From contig DASQSZ010000207.1 of NCBI GenBank assembly GCA_035642125.1, positions 1 to 7,921 of the forward strand: a stretch of DNA of 7,921 nt, given 5' to 3'. The translations under genes were made by a program, and so were the position numbers. Position 1 is the stretch's first letter. Every line of letters starts with the position of its first letter. Shown here one piece after another: positions 1 through 6,039 of the stretch. This DNA is from CALAED01 sp937891035 (lineage in GTDB: Bacteria; Actinomycetota; Actinomycetes; Streptosporangiales; Streptosporangiaceae). Below the pieces are notes generated by a model. That model was given only the letters and a program-made list of their open reading frames with translations, was not told the origin of the DNA and did no database searches.

Positions 1-98
1 ATAGCCCGCCCGCCGGCCGCCGCCACGGCGCGCGCGGTCGCCGCGCCGATGCCGGACGAGGCTCCGGTGATGAGGACGGTCGCGCCGGAAATCCGCAT
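1..98 (-). CDS. SDR-family oxidoreductase, N-terminal fragment
   Basis: Start of a short-chain dehydrogenase/reductase, an NAD(P)(H)-dependent oxidoreductase of the cytosol; only the first 32 residues lie in the window and the gene runs off the left edge. It begins MRISGATVLITGASSGIG, giving the first Rossmann beta-strand and the TGxxxGxG cofactor-binding loop at about residues 11-18, followed by an Ala-rich helix. This glycine motif and its distance from the N-terminus are typical of classical SDRs. The substrate cannot be inferred because the catalytic Tyr-x3-Lys region is missing. The ATG is preceded by AGGAG at 110-114 (spacing about 11 nt), and the start lies 17 nt after the stop of the large membrane protein gene, so the two are probably co-transcribed. 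Confidence 0.85.
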   Translation of the reverse strand, partial: MRISGATVLITGASSGIGAATARAVAAAGGRA

Positions 99-115
99 GG
101 GCTGGGCGGCTCCTG

Positions 116-2626
116 TCAGTTCGTGGATGCCGTGGAGTCGACCGAATCGATCGAATTGCCAGGAGCGGCCGAGTTGGCGGGACTGGCTGAGTTACCAGGA
201 CTGGCCGAACTGCCAGGATCGACGGAATCCGCGTGGCCTGCGTGGTGTGCGTGGTCGGCCGGCTCGCCCGGGCGCGGGGCAGGTGGCACCGCGGCGGCGG
301 CGTCGCCGGGATGTGCGTCCGGAGGCCCGCCGGCCGGGACCGGCTGCGCGTTCTCAAGTGCGCGCACCCCGGCGGCCAGCGCGATCGGCACCCCGACGAC
401 GAGCCCGAGCGCGAGCACCGCGACGCCGGAGTCGTTGACGAGCGTGCCGACGATGGCGGTCAGCAGCGCGCCCATGAGCCCGGCGCGCAGCAGCGGTGCC
501 TGCGCGAAGGCCAGGTCGAGCGCCCCGGCGCGCAGCCGGTCCGGCCGGCGCAGCAGGACGAACAGCAGGACGAGCCCGGCGACCACGATGGGGGTGAGGG
601 TCATGTTGCCGAAGGTGTGCAGCATCGCGCCGAACTTGCGCTCGACCACCGGCCCCGCCGAGCCGTGCAGCAGGTCGTCGAAGAACCGGCCGAGATGGGT
701 CTGGCTGGTACGCGGCCGGAGATGATCGAGGAAAGCGATCGTAAGGACGGCGACGCCGCCCACCGCGCAGAACGCGGCGAGCCGTACCAGCGAGATCCGC
801 TTGCCGGCCACGACGAGCACGCTGACGGCCAGGCCGGGTACGAAGGCGATGACGCCGCCGAAGTCGGCGCCCCACAGCGGCAGGCCGTCCAGGGCCATCG
901 CGGTCAATCCGAGCCCGAGCACCACGGCGAGCGCCCAGCCGCGGGAGTTGCCCTCGCCGCCTTCGCCGTCGCCGCGCCGTACCAGCCACTGGGCCACTCC
1001 CACCGAGGCGAGCAGGGTGGAGGTGGCGAAAACCGAAAAGGCGATGTTACCGAGCCCGTAGTAGCGGCCGCCGACCAGCGGGGAGTAGCCCATCAGGCTG
1101 TTGAGCTGCAACGACGTGCCGGTGAGCAGGTCGAGCCCGATGGTGATCGCGGTCGCCGCCACGACAACCGTGCCGGGTCCGAGCAGGGTACGCCGCCACG
1201 GCCCGGCGAGCGCGAGCGCGACGACGAGGGCGTCGGCGGCGGCGAGCGCGGCGGCGAGCGCGAACAGCGGACGCCCGGCGCTCCACCACGGCACGAGATT
1301 GACAAGATAGGTCGAGACGGGTACCGCCGCGCAGGCCAGCGCCGTCACCCGGGTCGCCGCGAGCACCCGGCGCCGGCCGGTGGCGCCCCAGCGGCGGCGC
1401 AGCGCGACGGCGGCCGCGCCGTAGAACAGCACCTGCGACAGGACGAGCCCGATGAAGAAGCGGGGGAGCAGCCAGCGGACCGTCTGGGCGGCCACATCCT
1501 CGTCGGACAGCGCCGTCGTCACCGCGCCGGGCTGTGGGCCGCCGCTCCGCCACGGGTTGCCGAGCGTGTCCGCCGGTATGGGAAGGCCCGCGGCACGGAG
1601 CATGGTGGCCGTCACGTCGGGAGTGAGCACGATGTTCGACCGGCGCGTCGAGTCGGATGTCAGCAGACTGCCGGCCCGGTAGCCGGGACCCACCGCGATC
1701 GCCACCCGCAGGTGCGGGCCGGCCGCGTTGACCGGAGGAGCGCCGGCGCCGGCGTTGGCATTGGCGCCGGTAGCGGCGCCAGTCGCGGCGGGGCTGTCGG
1801 TCAGCCCGGCCACCAGCATCGTCGTGCCGGGCGGCAGCGCGTTGTTGATGTGGCCGACCGCCGCGTCCGCGGCGGCGACGTCATGGCGCTTGAGGACGTC
1901 GTCCACGGCCACCACCCCGACGGCACAGCGGGCCAGCGCGGCCGGGGTCACCGCGGCGGCCGACGGGGCGTAGACGTCGACCCTGCCCTGCGCGTCGGCC
2001 GCGGCGAGCGCGGCACCCGGACCGGCCGCGAGGGTGCACCCGCCCGCGCGCCGGACCGCCTCGCCGAGCAACCCGACCGGGGCCTGGAACTTCGAGCCGA
2101 GGTTCGTCTGGCGGATGCGCGGGAAGTCGGGTACGACGGCGCCGGCGCCGGTCGGGGTGGGCGTGGGCGGCGGCGCGGCGCACGGGCCGCCCATCCGGGC
2201 CGCCCTGGTCCCGGCGGAAACGGTGAGCCAGCCGTCTTGCGGGCAGGCCACCGAGCCCTGGGTGCGCACCGACAGCGCCCCCGCCGTGCCGGCCTGCGCC
2301 AGCCGCCACAGGTTCGGGGTGCGTCGCTCATCGATGTCGTCCCACGCCAGCGCGGGGACACCGACCAGTACCACGTGGCGCGCCGGCTCGGCATGGGCCC
2401 CCGAACGTGCCTTGGCGACAACCGCCGGACGTGCCGCTGGATGTACTGCCGGACGTGCCGCTGGATGATCAGCGGTAGCTGCCGCGGTATGTGTCGGGGT
2501 CGCCTGCGCCGGCTCCGCGCGTGCCGGCGCGGTCTGGGCTCGCCCCGGGCTCGCGGTCGCCACCGTCCCGGCCAGGAGGGCGGCGCCGGCGACGAGCCCG
2601 AGCAGCACGCGTACGAATGCCCGCAC
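116..2626 (-). CDS. Secreted/polytopic membrane protein with a degenerate alkaline-phosphatase-like ectodomain (836 aa)
   Basis: Large envelope protein of unknown function. Residues 1-30 form a Sec-type signal (basic start, Leu/Ala/Gly core, likely cleavage after GRAQ). Residues 31-80 are a Pro/Ala-rich linker with two copies of HPAARPAV. Residues 84-365 resemble the alkaline-phosphatase superfamily: a VVLVGVPALAWDDID strand, TPNLWRLAQAGTAGALS, DGWLTVSAG, and near the end TPDVTATMLRAAGLPIP, like the TDxxPTLL element of that fold. The usual Asp after the first strand is replaced (VPA), and I see no Asp/His metal-ligand set, so it may be a pseudoenzyme. Residues about 389-755 hold roughly ten or eleven membrane segments, including the motifs GRYYGLGN (520-527) and NDSG (731-734), which I recall from similar multi-pass proteins of Gram-positive bacteria. 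Residues 760-836 are a polar tail with 6-residue repeats. The GTG at 2626 is chosen over an upstream start at 2785 because GGAGG lies 5 nt before it and the signal peptide starts there. The SDR gene follows after 17 nt. Confidence 0.8.
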   Translation of the reverse strand: MRAFVRVLLGLVAGAALLAGTVATASPGRAQTAPARAEPAQATPTHTAAATADHPAARPAVHPAARPAVVAKARSGAHAEPARHVVLVGVPALAWDDIDERRTPNLWRLAQAGTAGALSVRTQGSVACPQDGWLTVSAGTRAARMGGPCAAPPPTPTPTGAGAVVPDFPRIRQTNLGSKFQAPVGLLGEAVRRAGGCTLAAGPGAALAAADAQGRVDVYAPSAAAVTPAALARCAVGVVAVDDVLKRHDVAAADAAVGHINNALPPGTTMLVAGLTDSPAATGAATGANANAGAGAPPVNAAGPHLRVAIAVGPGYRAGSLLTSDSTRRSNIVLTPDVTATMLRAAGLPIPADTLGNPWRSGGPQPGAVTTALSDEDVAAQTVRWLLPRFFIGLVLSQVLFYGAAAVALRRRWGATGRRRVLAATRVTALACAAVPVSTYLVNLVPWWSAGRPLFALAAALAAADALVVALALAGPWRRTLLGPGTVVVAATAITIGLDLLTGTSLQLNSLMGYSPLVGGRYYGLGNIAFSVFATSTLLASVGVAQWLVRRGDGEGGEGNSRGWALAVVLGLGLTAMALDGLPLWGADFGGVIAFVPGLAVSVLVVAGKRISLVRLAAFCAVGGVAVLTIAFLDHLRPRTSQTHLGRFFDDLLHGSAGPVVERKFGAMLHTFGNMTLTPIVVAGLVLLFVLLRRPDRLRAGALDLAFAQAPLLRAGLMGALLTAIVGTLVNDSGVAVLALGLVVGVPIALAAGVRALENAQPVPAGGPPDAHPGDAAAAVPPAPRPGEPADHAHHAGHADSVDPGSSASPGNSASPANSAAPGNSIDSVDSTASTN
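150..228 (-). repeat. Imperfect 18-bp tandem repeats encoding a Ser/Asn/Pro-rich tail
   Basis: Near the 3' end of the 836-residue protein gene, about four degenerate 18-bp units encode PGSSAS, PGNSAS, PANSAA and PGNSID, followed by SVDSTASTN. The protein repeat is clear; the DNA copies differ by several substitutions. It forms a low-complexity polar tail after the last membrane segment. Confidence 0.7.
2424..2471 (-). repeat. Two tandem 24-bp repeats encoding HPAARPAV twice
   Basis: The 20-mer GCCGGACGTGCCGCTGGATG (plus-strand reading) occurs at 2424-2443 and again at 2448-2467, giving a 24-bp period. In the minus-strand gene it encodes two consecutive HPAARPAV units in the extracytoplasmic Pro/Ala linker just after the signal peptide. 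The near identity of the copies indicates a recent in-frame duplication. Confidence 0.85.
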
Positions 2627-2631
2627 AAATA

Positions 2632-2636
2632 CCTCC
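2632..2636 (-). promoter_or_regulatory. Ribosome binding site deciding the GTG start at 2626
   Basis: GGAGG on the minus strand, 5 nt before GTG at 2626. It fixes the start of the 836-residue protein at its signal peptide. The frame stays open upstream to an ATG at 2785, but those 53 extra residues are Arg-rich, look non-coding, and would put the hydrophobic signal in the interior. Confidence 0.8.
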
Positions 2637-2710
2637 GCATCGATCGAGCCCGCACACGCCGTGATCGGCGATGAACGTAAAGGCGAACCTACCCGCCCAC
2701 GGCGCCGCAT

Positions 2711-2727
2711 CCGGCCAAGTTGGCCGG
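2711..2727. repeat. Perfect inverted repeat in the leader of the membrane-protein gene
   Basis: CCGGCCAAGTTGGCCGG is an 8-bp inverted repeat around a single central base; as RNA it would fold as a 6-7 bp GC-rich stem with a small loop. It lies about 85-100 nt upstream of the GTG at 2626, so it could be a dyad operator or a leader hairpin. No T-run follows on either strand. Confidence 0.5.
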
Positions 2728-2799
2728 TCCGTCGCCTATGGTTCGCGAGCTTCCGCGCCCCGGTCGAGACGCCCCCGTCCCGCATCCCGGTGCGCGCAC

Positions 2800-2819
2800 C
2801 CCGGTCCGGACGGACCGGG
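2800..2819 (-). terminator. Candidate terminator hairpin after the 132-residue protein gene
   Basis: A perfect 9-bp inverted repeat, CCCGGTCCG and its complement CGGACCGGG separated by GA, lies about 45 nt past the stop of the 132-residue protein gene and about 170 nt before the next start. The position suits an intrinsic terminator on the minus strand. There is no U-tract, which is common in high-GC actinobacteria but leaves the call uncertain. It could instead be a regulatory dyad for the membrane-protein gene. Confidence 0.4.
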
Positions 2820-2863
2820 CCATACTCGGGCGGCTATCGGGTCCGCACGTCGAAAGTCAACAC

Positions 2864-3262
2864 TCAGAGCTTAGGGGTGAACCGGCGGCGGTATTCGGGG
2901 TCTTCGGGGACGAAGGTGCCGCGCATGGCGAGTTCGACGAGCTCGACCGCCTGGGCCAGGCGGACGAGCCGGGTGCCCTCGCGTCGATAGACGTCAAGGA
3001 CGACGTCGATGCCGTGCGGGGGCACGATCCCGGTCAGCTCCGTACGGGCCGTGCGGAACCCCTGCCTGGCGGCCTCGACCGACGCCGCGACGTGGTGCTT
3101 GGCCATGCGCGCGAGCACGACGGGGTAGCGGCGTAGCACGCCGTATCGGCGGTACTCGGGCGGCACCAGGTCGAGCAGCCATGTGGTGGCCGTGTCCTCG
3201 AAGCGCTCGGCGCCCGGTGGGTGCACCTCCGGCGGCCAGCCAGGCGGTACGTACGTGCTCAC
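2864..3262 (-). CDS. Conserved hypothetical protein, 132 aa
   Basis: Function unknown; I do not recognise a named family, though the overall style (STYVPPGWPPEVHPPG start, then a compact helical body) resembles small conserved actinobacterial proteins. It looks soluble: no signal peptide and no membrane segment. Visible features are a Pro-rich N-terminus (residues 5-17), a WLLDLVPPEYRRY segment (28-40), a basic amphipathic region RMAKHHVAASVEAARQGFRTAR (split here only for description, about 52-73), and a final helix with VELVELAMRG before a PEDPEYRRRF tail. The GTG at 3262 is preferred because GAGGA sits 5 nt upstream; a longer reading to 3322 adds 20 Arg/Ala-rich residues without a good binding site. 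A LexA-box-like sequence and a possible promoter lie about 100 nt upstream, so the gene may have its own DNA-damage-responsive promoter. A strong hairpin follows the stop. Confidence 0.75.
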   Translation of the reverse strand: MSTYVPPGWPPEVHPPGAERFEDTATTWLLDLVPPEYRRYGVLRRYPVVLARMAKHHVAASVEAARQGFRTARTELTGIVPPHGIDVVLDVYRREGTRLVRLAQAVELVELAMRGTFVPEDPEYRRRFTPKL

Positions 3263-3267
3263 CCTGG

Positions 3268-3272
3268 TCCTC
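3268..3272 (-). promoter_or_regulatory. Ribosome binding site deciding the GTG start at 3262
   Basis: GAGGA on the minus strand, 5 nt before GTG. It supports the 132-residue form starting STYVPPGWPP (after the initiator) rather than the longer reading that starts at 3322. Confidence 0.65.
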
Positions 3273-3348
3273 GCTCGGCGTCGGTGTGCCGCCAGACGTG
3301 GTGACGCGGCCAGGCGCGCCACGCGGTGGCGGCTTGCTCACACCCACC

Positions 3349-3380
3349 AACATAACCCGCGAACTCGAAAATGTGTTCGA
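3349..3380 (-). promoter_or_regulatory. Candidate promoter with overlapping LexA-like box
   Basis: At 3365-3380 the plus strand reads TCGAAAATGTGTTCGA (minus strand TCGAACACATTTTCGA). This matches the mycobacterial SOS box TCGAAC-N4-GTTCGA at 11 of 12 fixed positions. On the minus strand a TATGTT (3354-3349) could be a -10 element. The hexamer 17 nt upstream, AACACA (3377-3372), is a weak -35 lying inside the box, which is where a repressor would block. Transcription would start near 3342, about 80 nt before the GTG at 3262. The short region is AT-richer than its surroundings. The box match is directly visible; the promoter hexamers and regulation are inference. Confidence 0.5.
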
Positions 3381-3390
3381 TAGAGTTATG

Positions 3391-3741
3391 TCACTCTTTG
3401 TCGGACGAAGATCGCTTAATGCGGATAACGCCGGAGTCCAGATCTGGCCGGTTGGGATTGCCCGCCTGCTGGTGATCGTCGTGGCGGCGCATCTTCTCCG
3501 CCTCTTGCTCTTCGATCTGGATGCGCTTGGAGCCGCTGAACATGGCGTGAAAGTCCTCGAAGAGGCCGCCGGTGAGCCCGGTGCCCGACTCGGCGTCGCC
3601 GCGCAGGGTGGACATCAGGGACCGTCCGACCCCGTCTTTGGGCCAGTCCACGACCTCAGGCTGCTGCGCCGAGGCCTGGGCCGGTCGTGCCGGGCGGGCC
3701 CCTGAGCGCCTGCGCCGACGGCGGCGAAACGGTGACTTCAC
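3391..3741 (-). CDS. Small Arg-rich protein with DUF6191-like C-terminal region (116 aa)
   Basis: Function unknown. The N-terminus is strongly basic (KSPF followed by eight Arg-rich residues), then a linker with VDWPKDGVGRSL at about residues 30-41. The C-terminal half carries GLFEDFHAMFSGSKRIQIEEQE, MRRHDDHQQAG and PDLDSGVIRIKR (about 58-110). This pattern (F-D/E-x-hA-x-F-GKR-x2-E, then a charged stretch, then DLDSG-x-hxI) is what I recall for actinobacterial DUF6191 proteins. The classic version has an N-terminal membrane segment; here an Arg-rich stretch replaces it, so a membrane location is not supported. Two GTG starts are possible: 3747, overlapping the upstream stop by 4 nt, or 3741, with GGAG 5 nt before it; I prefer 3741. 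Either way translation is likely coupled to the PPOX gene. Confidence 0.65.
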   Translation of the reverse strand: MKSPFRRRRRRRSGARPARPAQASAQQPEVVDWPKDGVGRSLMSTLRGDAESGTGLTGGLFEDFHAMFSGSKRIQIEEQEAEKMRRHDDHQQAGNPNRPDLDSGVIRIKRSSSDKE

Positions 3742-3743
3742 TT

Positions 3744-4298
3744 TCACTCCAACGTCCGGGCAGCGGGGATTGATCCCGCGTCATCGTCGAACTCCCAGCG
3801 GGTGGGCGAGCCGGAGAAGTCGTCGTGACGAAGGCCGATCCCCCACCGTGGCCGGACCGCGACGGTCGCGTTCACCGAGGGGTCCAGAAATTCGACGGTA
3901 TACGACTTCTGGTATTTCTCATTCGACAGGCCGAGGAACCGCTTGATCATTTTCATGTCGGTGATCACCTCGGCGGTGCCCTCGATCACCACCGGATCGG
4001 CCGCGTCCTCGGTGGTGACCACGCAGCGCGGCTCTGCGGCGAGATTGCGGATCTTGCGCGACCGCAGGGAACTGCTGAACCACAGCGCGCCCTGGTCCCA
4101 GACCCCCCACACCGGCATGGCGTGCGGCCGGCCGTCGGGCCATACCGTGACGACCCAGAAATTCTTGGCCGCGTTGATCCGTGCCACCGCCCACGCCCAG
4201 GGCAACAGGCCGCTGCCCTCGCCGGCGTCGGCGATCCCGTACCCCGGCATGTAGGGGCGGGCGGCGCGGACCGGGCGGCCCGCATGCGGTGGTTCCAT
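3744..4298 (-). CDS. Pyridoxamine 5'-phosphate oxidase-like (PPOX) FMN/F420-binding split-barrel protein, 184 aa
   Basis: Probable cytosolic flavin- or deazaflavin-binding protein of the split beta-barrel superfamily; the substrate is unknown. After a short N-terminal extension (PYMPGYGI at 15-22), the core begins with LLPWAWAVARINAAKNFWVVTV (31-52). WPDGRPHAMPVWGVWDQGALWFSS (53-76) is the signature strand-turn-strand of PPOX proteins, and SRKIRNLAAEPRCVVTTED (80-98) is the cofactor-contact and dimer region. VIEGTAEVITD (104-114) and a WGIGLRHDDFSGSPTRWEF end (152-170) complete the barrel. Actinobacteria carry many paralogues, including F420-dependent reductases, and the sequence does not say which cofactor is used. 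Relatives as I recall them end near the TRWxF motif; here about 14 extra residues, DDDAGSIPAARTLE, follow. The ATG at 4298 is the only reasonable start in frame before residue 17, though its binding site is weak. It is the first gene of the leftward run. Confidence 0.85.
   Translation of the reverse strand: MEPPHAGRPVRAARPYMPGYGIADAGEGSGLLPWAWAVARINAAKNFWVVTVWPDGRPHAMPVWGVWDQGALWFSSSLRSRKIRNLAAEPRCVVTTEDAADPVVIEGTAEVITDMKMIKRFLGLSNEKYQKSYTVEFLDPSVNATVAVRPRWGIGLRHDDFSGSPTRWEFDDDAGSIPAARTLE
3747..3750 (-). promoter_or_regulatory. Ribosome binding site favouring the GTG at 3741
   Basis: GGAG on the minus strand ends 5 nt before GTG at 3741, a better fit than the GTG at 3747, which would directly abut it. 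The site lies inside the last codons of the PPOX gene, consistent with translational coupling. Confidence 0.55.
3763..3779 (-). other. tRNA T-arm look-alike in the 3' end of the PPOX gene
   Basis: On the minus strand GCGGG-ATCAATC-CCCGC forms a 5-bp stem with a 7-nt loop, one base from a TTCAATC tRNA T-loop, and is followed by TGCCCGGA in the place of an acceptor 3' strand. No matching CCGGGCA 5' acceptor or anticodon arm is visible within about 90 nt upstream, so there is no functional tRNA here. It is noted as a hairpin and possible tRNA remnant only. Confidence 0.2.
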
Positions 4299-4480
4299 GC
4301 CTTCATCGTCGCACGCACGTCGCGTCCCCCATCCGCTTCGCCCGCCCCCGCCCCCGTACGGGACGTCCGGGCCAGGCGATCCGCGCGCGGCGGCCGCGGG
4401 TGGTGGCCGTACGGGTCCGCGCGCCGGGCTCGCAGGTGCCGCCCCACATCCATGCCGAGGTGGGCGGTAGCCTGCGTGAC
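4299..4480. promoter_or_regulatory. Divergent intergenic region between the PPOX and Nif3-like genes
   Basis: These 182 bp separate the leftward and rightward runs and should hold promoters for both. I see C-rich tracts (4326-4355) and a 10-bp palindrome, CCCGTACGGG (4353-4362), but no convincing -35/-10 pair on either strand. The rightward frame stays open through the region, yet its translation is Arg/Pro-rich and looks non-coding. Confidence 0.45.
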
Positions 4481-5299
4481 GTGCCTCAAGACGCGCCGCT
4501 TTCCGACGTCATCGCGGCCATCGAAAGTCGTTACGACCCGGCGTGGGCCGAGCCGTGGGACGCCGTCGGGCTGGTCTGCGGCGATCCCGATCAGCCGGTC
4601 GAGCGGGTCATGTTCGCCGTCGATCCCGTGGCCGCCGTGGTCGACGAGGCCGTCGACTGGGGCGCCGATCTGCTGGTCGTTCACCATCCGTTGCTGCTCA
4701 GGCCGGTGAGCAGCGTGGCGGCGACAACGCCGAAGGGGCGGCTGGTCCACCGGCTGATCACCGCCGGCGTCGCGCTCTACACCGCGCACACCAACGCCGA
4801 CGTCGCCGATCCCGGAGTCTCCGACGCGCTCGCCCACGCCGTCGGCCTGACCGGTCCGCTCCACCCGCTGGCGCCCGCGGCCGACGAGCCGCGGCGCGGC
4901 CTCGGGCGCATAGGATCGTTGAGCCGGCCCTTGTCGCTGCGTGAGTTCGCGGCTCAGGCCGTCGCCCGCCTGCCCGCCACGGCCGCGGGCATCCGGGTCG
5001 CCGGGGATCCGGACCGTACGATTCACACCGTCGCGGTGTCGGGGGGAGCGGGAGATTCGTTGCTGACGGCTGCGCGCGCCGCCGCGGTGGACGTCTTCTT
5101 GACCGCCGACCTGCGCCACCATCCGGCGTCCGAGTTCGCGGAGTACGACGGACCCGCGTTGATCGACGCGGGCCACTGGGCGACGGAGTGGCCGTGGCTG
5201 GCCGACGCCGAGCGGCTGGTGGCCGGCGCCCTGAGTGTGCGGACCCGCGTCTCCACACTGGTCACCGACGCATGGACGATGTCAGAAGGAGCAAAGTGA
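4481..5299 (+). CDS. Nif3-like / DUF34 dinuclear metal-binding protein (GTP cyclohydrolase 1 type 2 homolog), 272 aa
   Basis: Cytosolic metal-dependent protein of the Nif3/YbgI (DUF34) family; a hydrolase role is often assigned but the physiological substrate is unsettled. From the chosen GTG, the N-terminus LSDVIAAIESRYDPAWAEPWDAVGLVCGDP (7-36) is the typical opening. The metal ligands are visible: VVHHPL with His68-His69, HTNAD with Asp107, and GHWATEW with His232 and Glu236. LTADLRHHPASEF (207-219) is another conserved patch. Length and domain are complete for the short, single-domain bacterial form. GTGs at 4436 and 4460 are in frame upstream, but family alignment favours 4481; its binding site (GGTAG at 4466-4470) is weak, so the start is the least certain part. 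The 3' end overlaps the zinc-ribbon gene by 4 nt (GTGA), showing an operon with translational coupling. Confidence 0.9.
   Translation: MPQDAPLSDVIAAIESRYDPAWAEPWDAVGLVCGDPDQPVERVMFAVDPVAAVVDEAVDWGADLLVVHHPLLLRPVSSVAATTPKGRLVHRLITAGVALYTAHTNADVADPGVSDALAHAVGLTGPLHPLAPAADEPRRGLGRIGSLSRPLSLREFAAQAVARLPATAAGIRVAGDPDRTIHTVAVSGGAGDSLLTAARAAAVDVFLTADLRHHPASEFAEYDGPALIDAGHWATEWPWLADAERLVAGALSVRTRVSTLVTDAWTMSEGAK
5286..5291 (+). promoter_or_regulatory. Strong ribosome binding site for the zinc-ribbon gene
   Basis: AAGGAG lies inside the end of the Nif3-like gene, 4 nt before GTG at 5296. It fixes the start within the overlapping GTGA and rules out the in-frame upstream reading from 5188. Confidence 0.85.
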
Positions 5300-6039
5300 A
5301 AGCCGCACCGGAAGCACAGTTGCGCCTGCTCGATCTGCAGCAACTCGACAGCACGCTGGATCGGCTGGCGCATCGGCGTCGTGTGCTCCCCGAACTGGCC
5401 GAATACGCGGATCTCGAGCGGCGGAGCGCCGAGCTTCGGGACTCCATCGTGGCAGCGGAGACCGACGTGTCAGACCTAGACCGGGAGCAGGTGAAGGCGG
5501 AAAAAGACGTCGATTCGGTCCGGCAGCGCGCCGATCGCGACCGGGACCGGCTCGACTCCGGCCAGGTCAGCTCGGCCCGGGATCTGGAAAACCTGCAGTC
5601 CGAGATCGCCTCACTGCAGCGCCGCCAGGCCGATCTCGAAGAGGTCGTCTTGGAGATCATGGAGCGGCGGGAGACGGCGGAGGCGAAGCTCGCCGGCCTG
5701 CGCCGGGCCCAGGAAGAGCAGCAGGCGAAGCTCGCCGAGGTGGCCGAGCGCCGCGACAACGCGCTGCGCGAGCTCGATGACGAGGCGGGCCTGTCCAGCA
5801 CGGCCCGGACCGCCGTCGCCAAGGACATTCCGGACGATCTGCTGCAGCTGTACGAACGGCTCCGCGCCCAGCTCAGCGGGGTCGGCGCCGCCGCACTGCT
5901 CCGCGGCCAATGCCAGGGGTGCCACCTCGCCCTGAACACCGTTGACCTGAACCACCTCAGGAACGCGCCGCCGGACGAGGTGATCCGCTGCGAGGAATGC
6001 CGCAGAATCTTGATCAGGACGGCCGAATCCGGCCTCTGA
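5296..6039 (+). CDS. Coiled-coil protein with C-terminal C4-type zinc ribbon, 247 aa
   Basis: Homolog of the mycobacterial Rv2229c and chlamydial CT398 type (zf-RING_7 / C4 zinc-ribbon family). Residues about 5-165 are a long heptad-rich, highly charged helical hairpin (e.g. ERRSAELRDSIVAAETDVSDL and LENLQSEIASLQRRQADLEE regions), as in the coiled-coil stalk of CT398. A conserved IPDDLLQLYERLR segment (178-190) leads into the ribbon: Cys206-x2-Cys209 (CQGC) and Cys232-x2-Cys235 (CEEC), spaced 22 residues apart, with the hallmark CHLALN and DEVIRCEECRRIL. The protein is likely a cytosolic scaffold or nucleic-acid-associated factor; the molecular role is not established, although relatives have been linked to flagellar or secretion regulators in other phyla. 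Start and stop are secure: the GTG has a perfect AAGGAG and overlaps the upstream stop. It sits between Nif3-like and RNase H genes, an order conserved in actinobacteria as I recall it. Confidence 0.92.
   Translation: MKAAPEAQLRLLDLQQLDSTLDRLAHRRRVLPELAEYADLERRSAELRDSIVAAETDVSDLDREQVKAEKDVDSVRQRADRDRDRLDSGQVSSARDLENLQSEIASLQRRQADLEEVVLEIMERRETAEAKLAGLRRAQEEQQAKLAEVAERRDNALRELDDEAGLSSTARTAVAKDIPDDLLQLYERLRAQLSGVGAAALLRGQCQGCHLALNTVDLNHLRNAPPDEVIRCEECRRILIRTAESGL

Noticed and set aside
233..2674. 813-codon open frame on the plus strand
   Set aside because: It is antisense to the 836-residue membrane-protein gene; its product is Arg/Gly/His-rich with no domain, as expected for a shadow frame in high-GC DNA. 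The minus-strand reading has a signal peptide, membrane helices and a good binding site.
2627..2785. 53-residue N-terminal extension of the membrane protein
   Set aside because: It is Arg-rich and non-coding in character, and it would bury the signal peptide; the GTG at 2626 has GGAGG at ideal spacing.
4181..4480. 100-residue N-terminal extension of the Nif3-like protein
   Set aside because: It overlaps the PPOX gene and has Arg/Pro-rich composition; the family's N-terminus aligns at about 4481.
3986..5176. 396-codon open frame on the minus strand spanning the divergent gap
   Set aside because: It overlaps both the PPOX and Nif3-like genes in the wrong frame and has a low-complexity Arg/Gly/Asp composition; both overlapped genes have clear family motifs.
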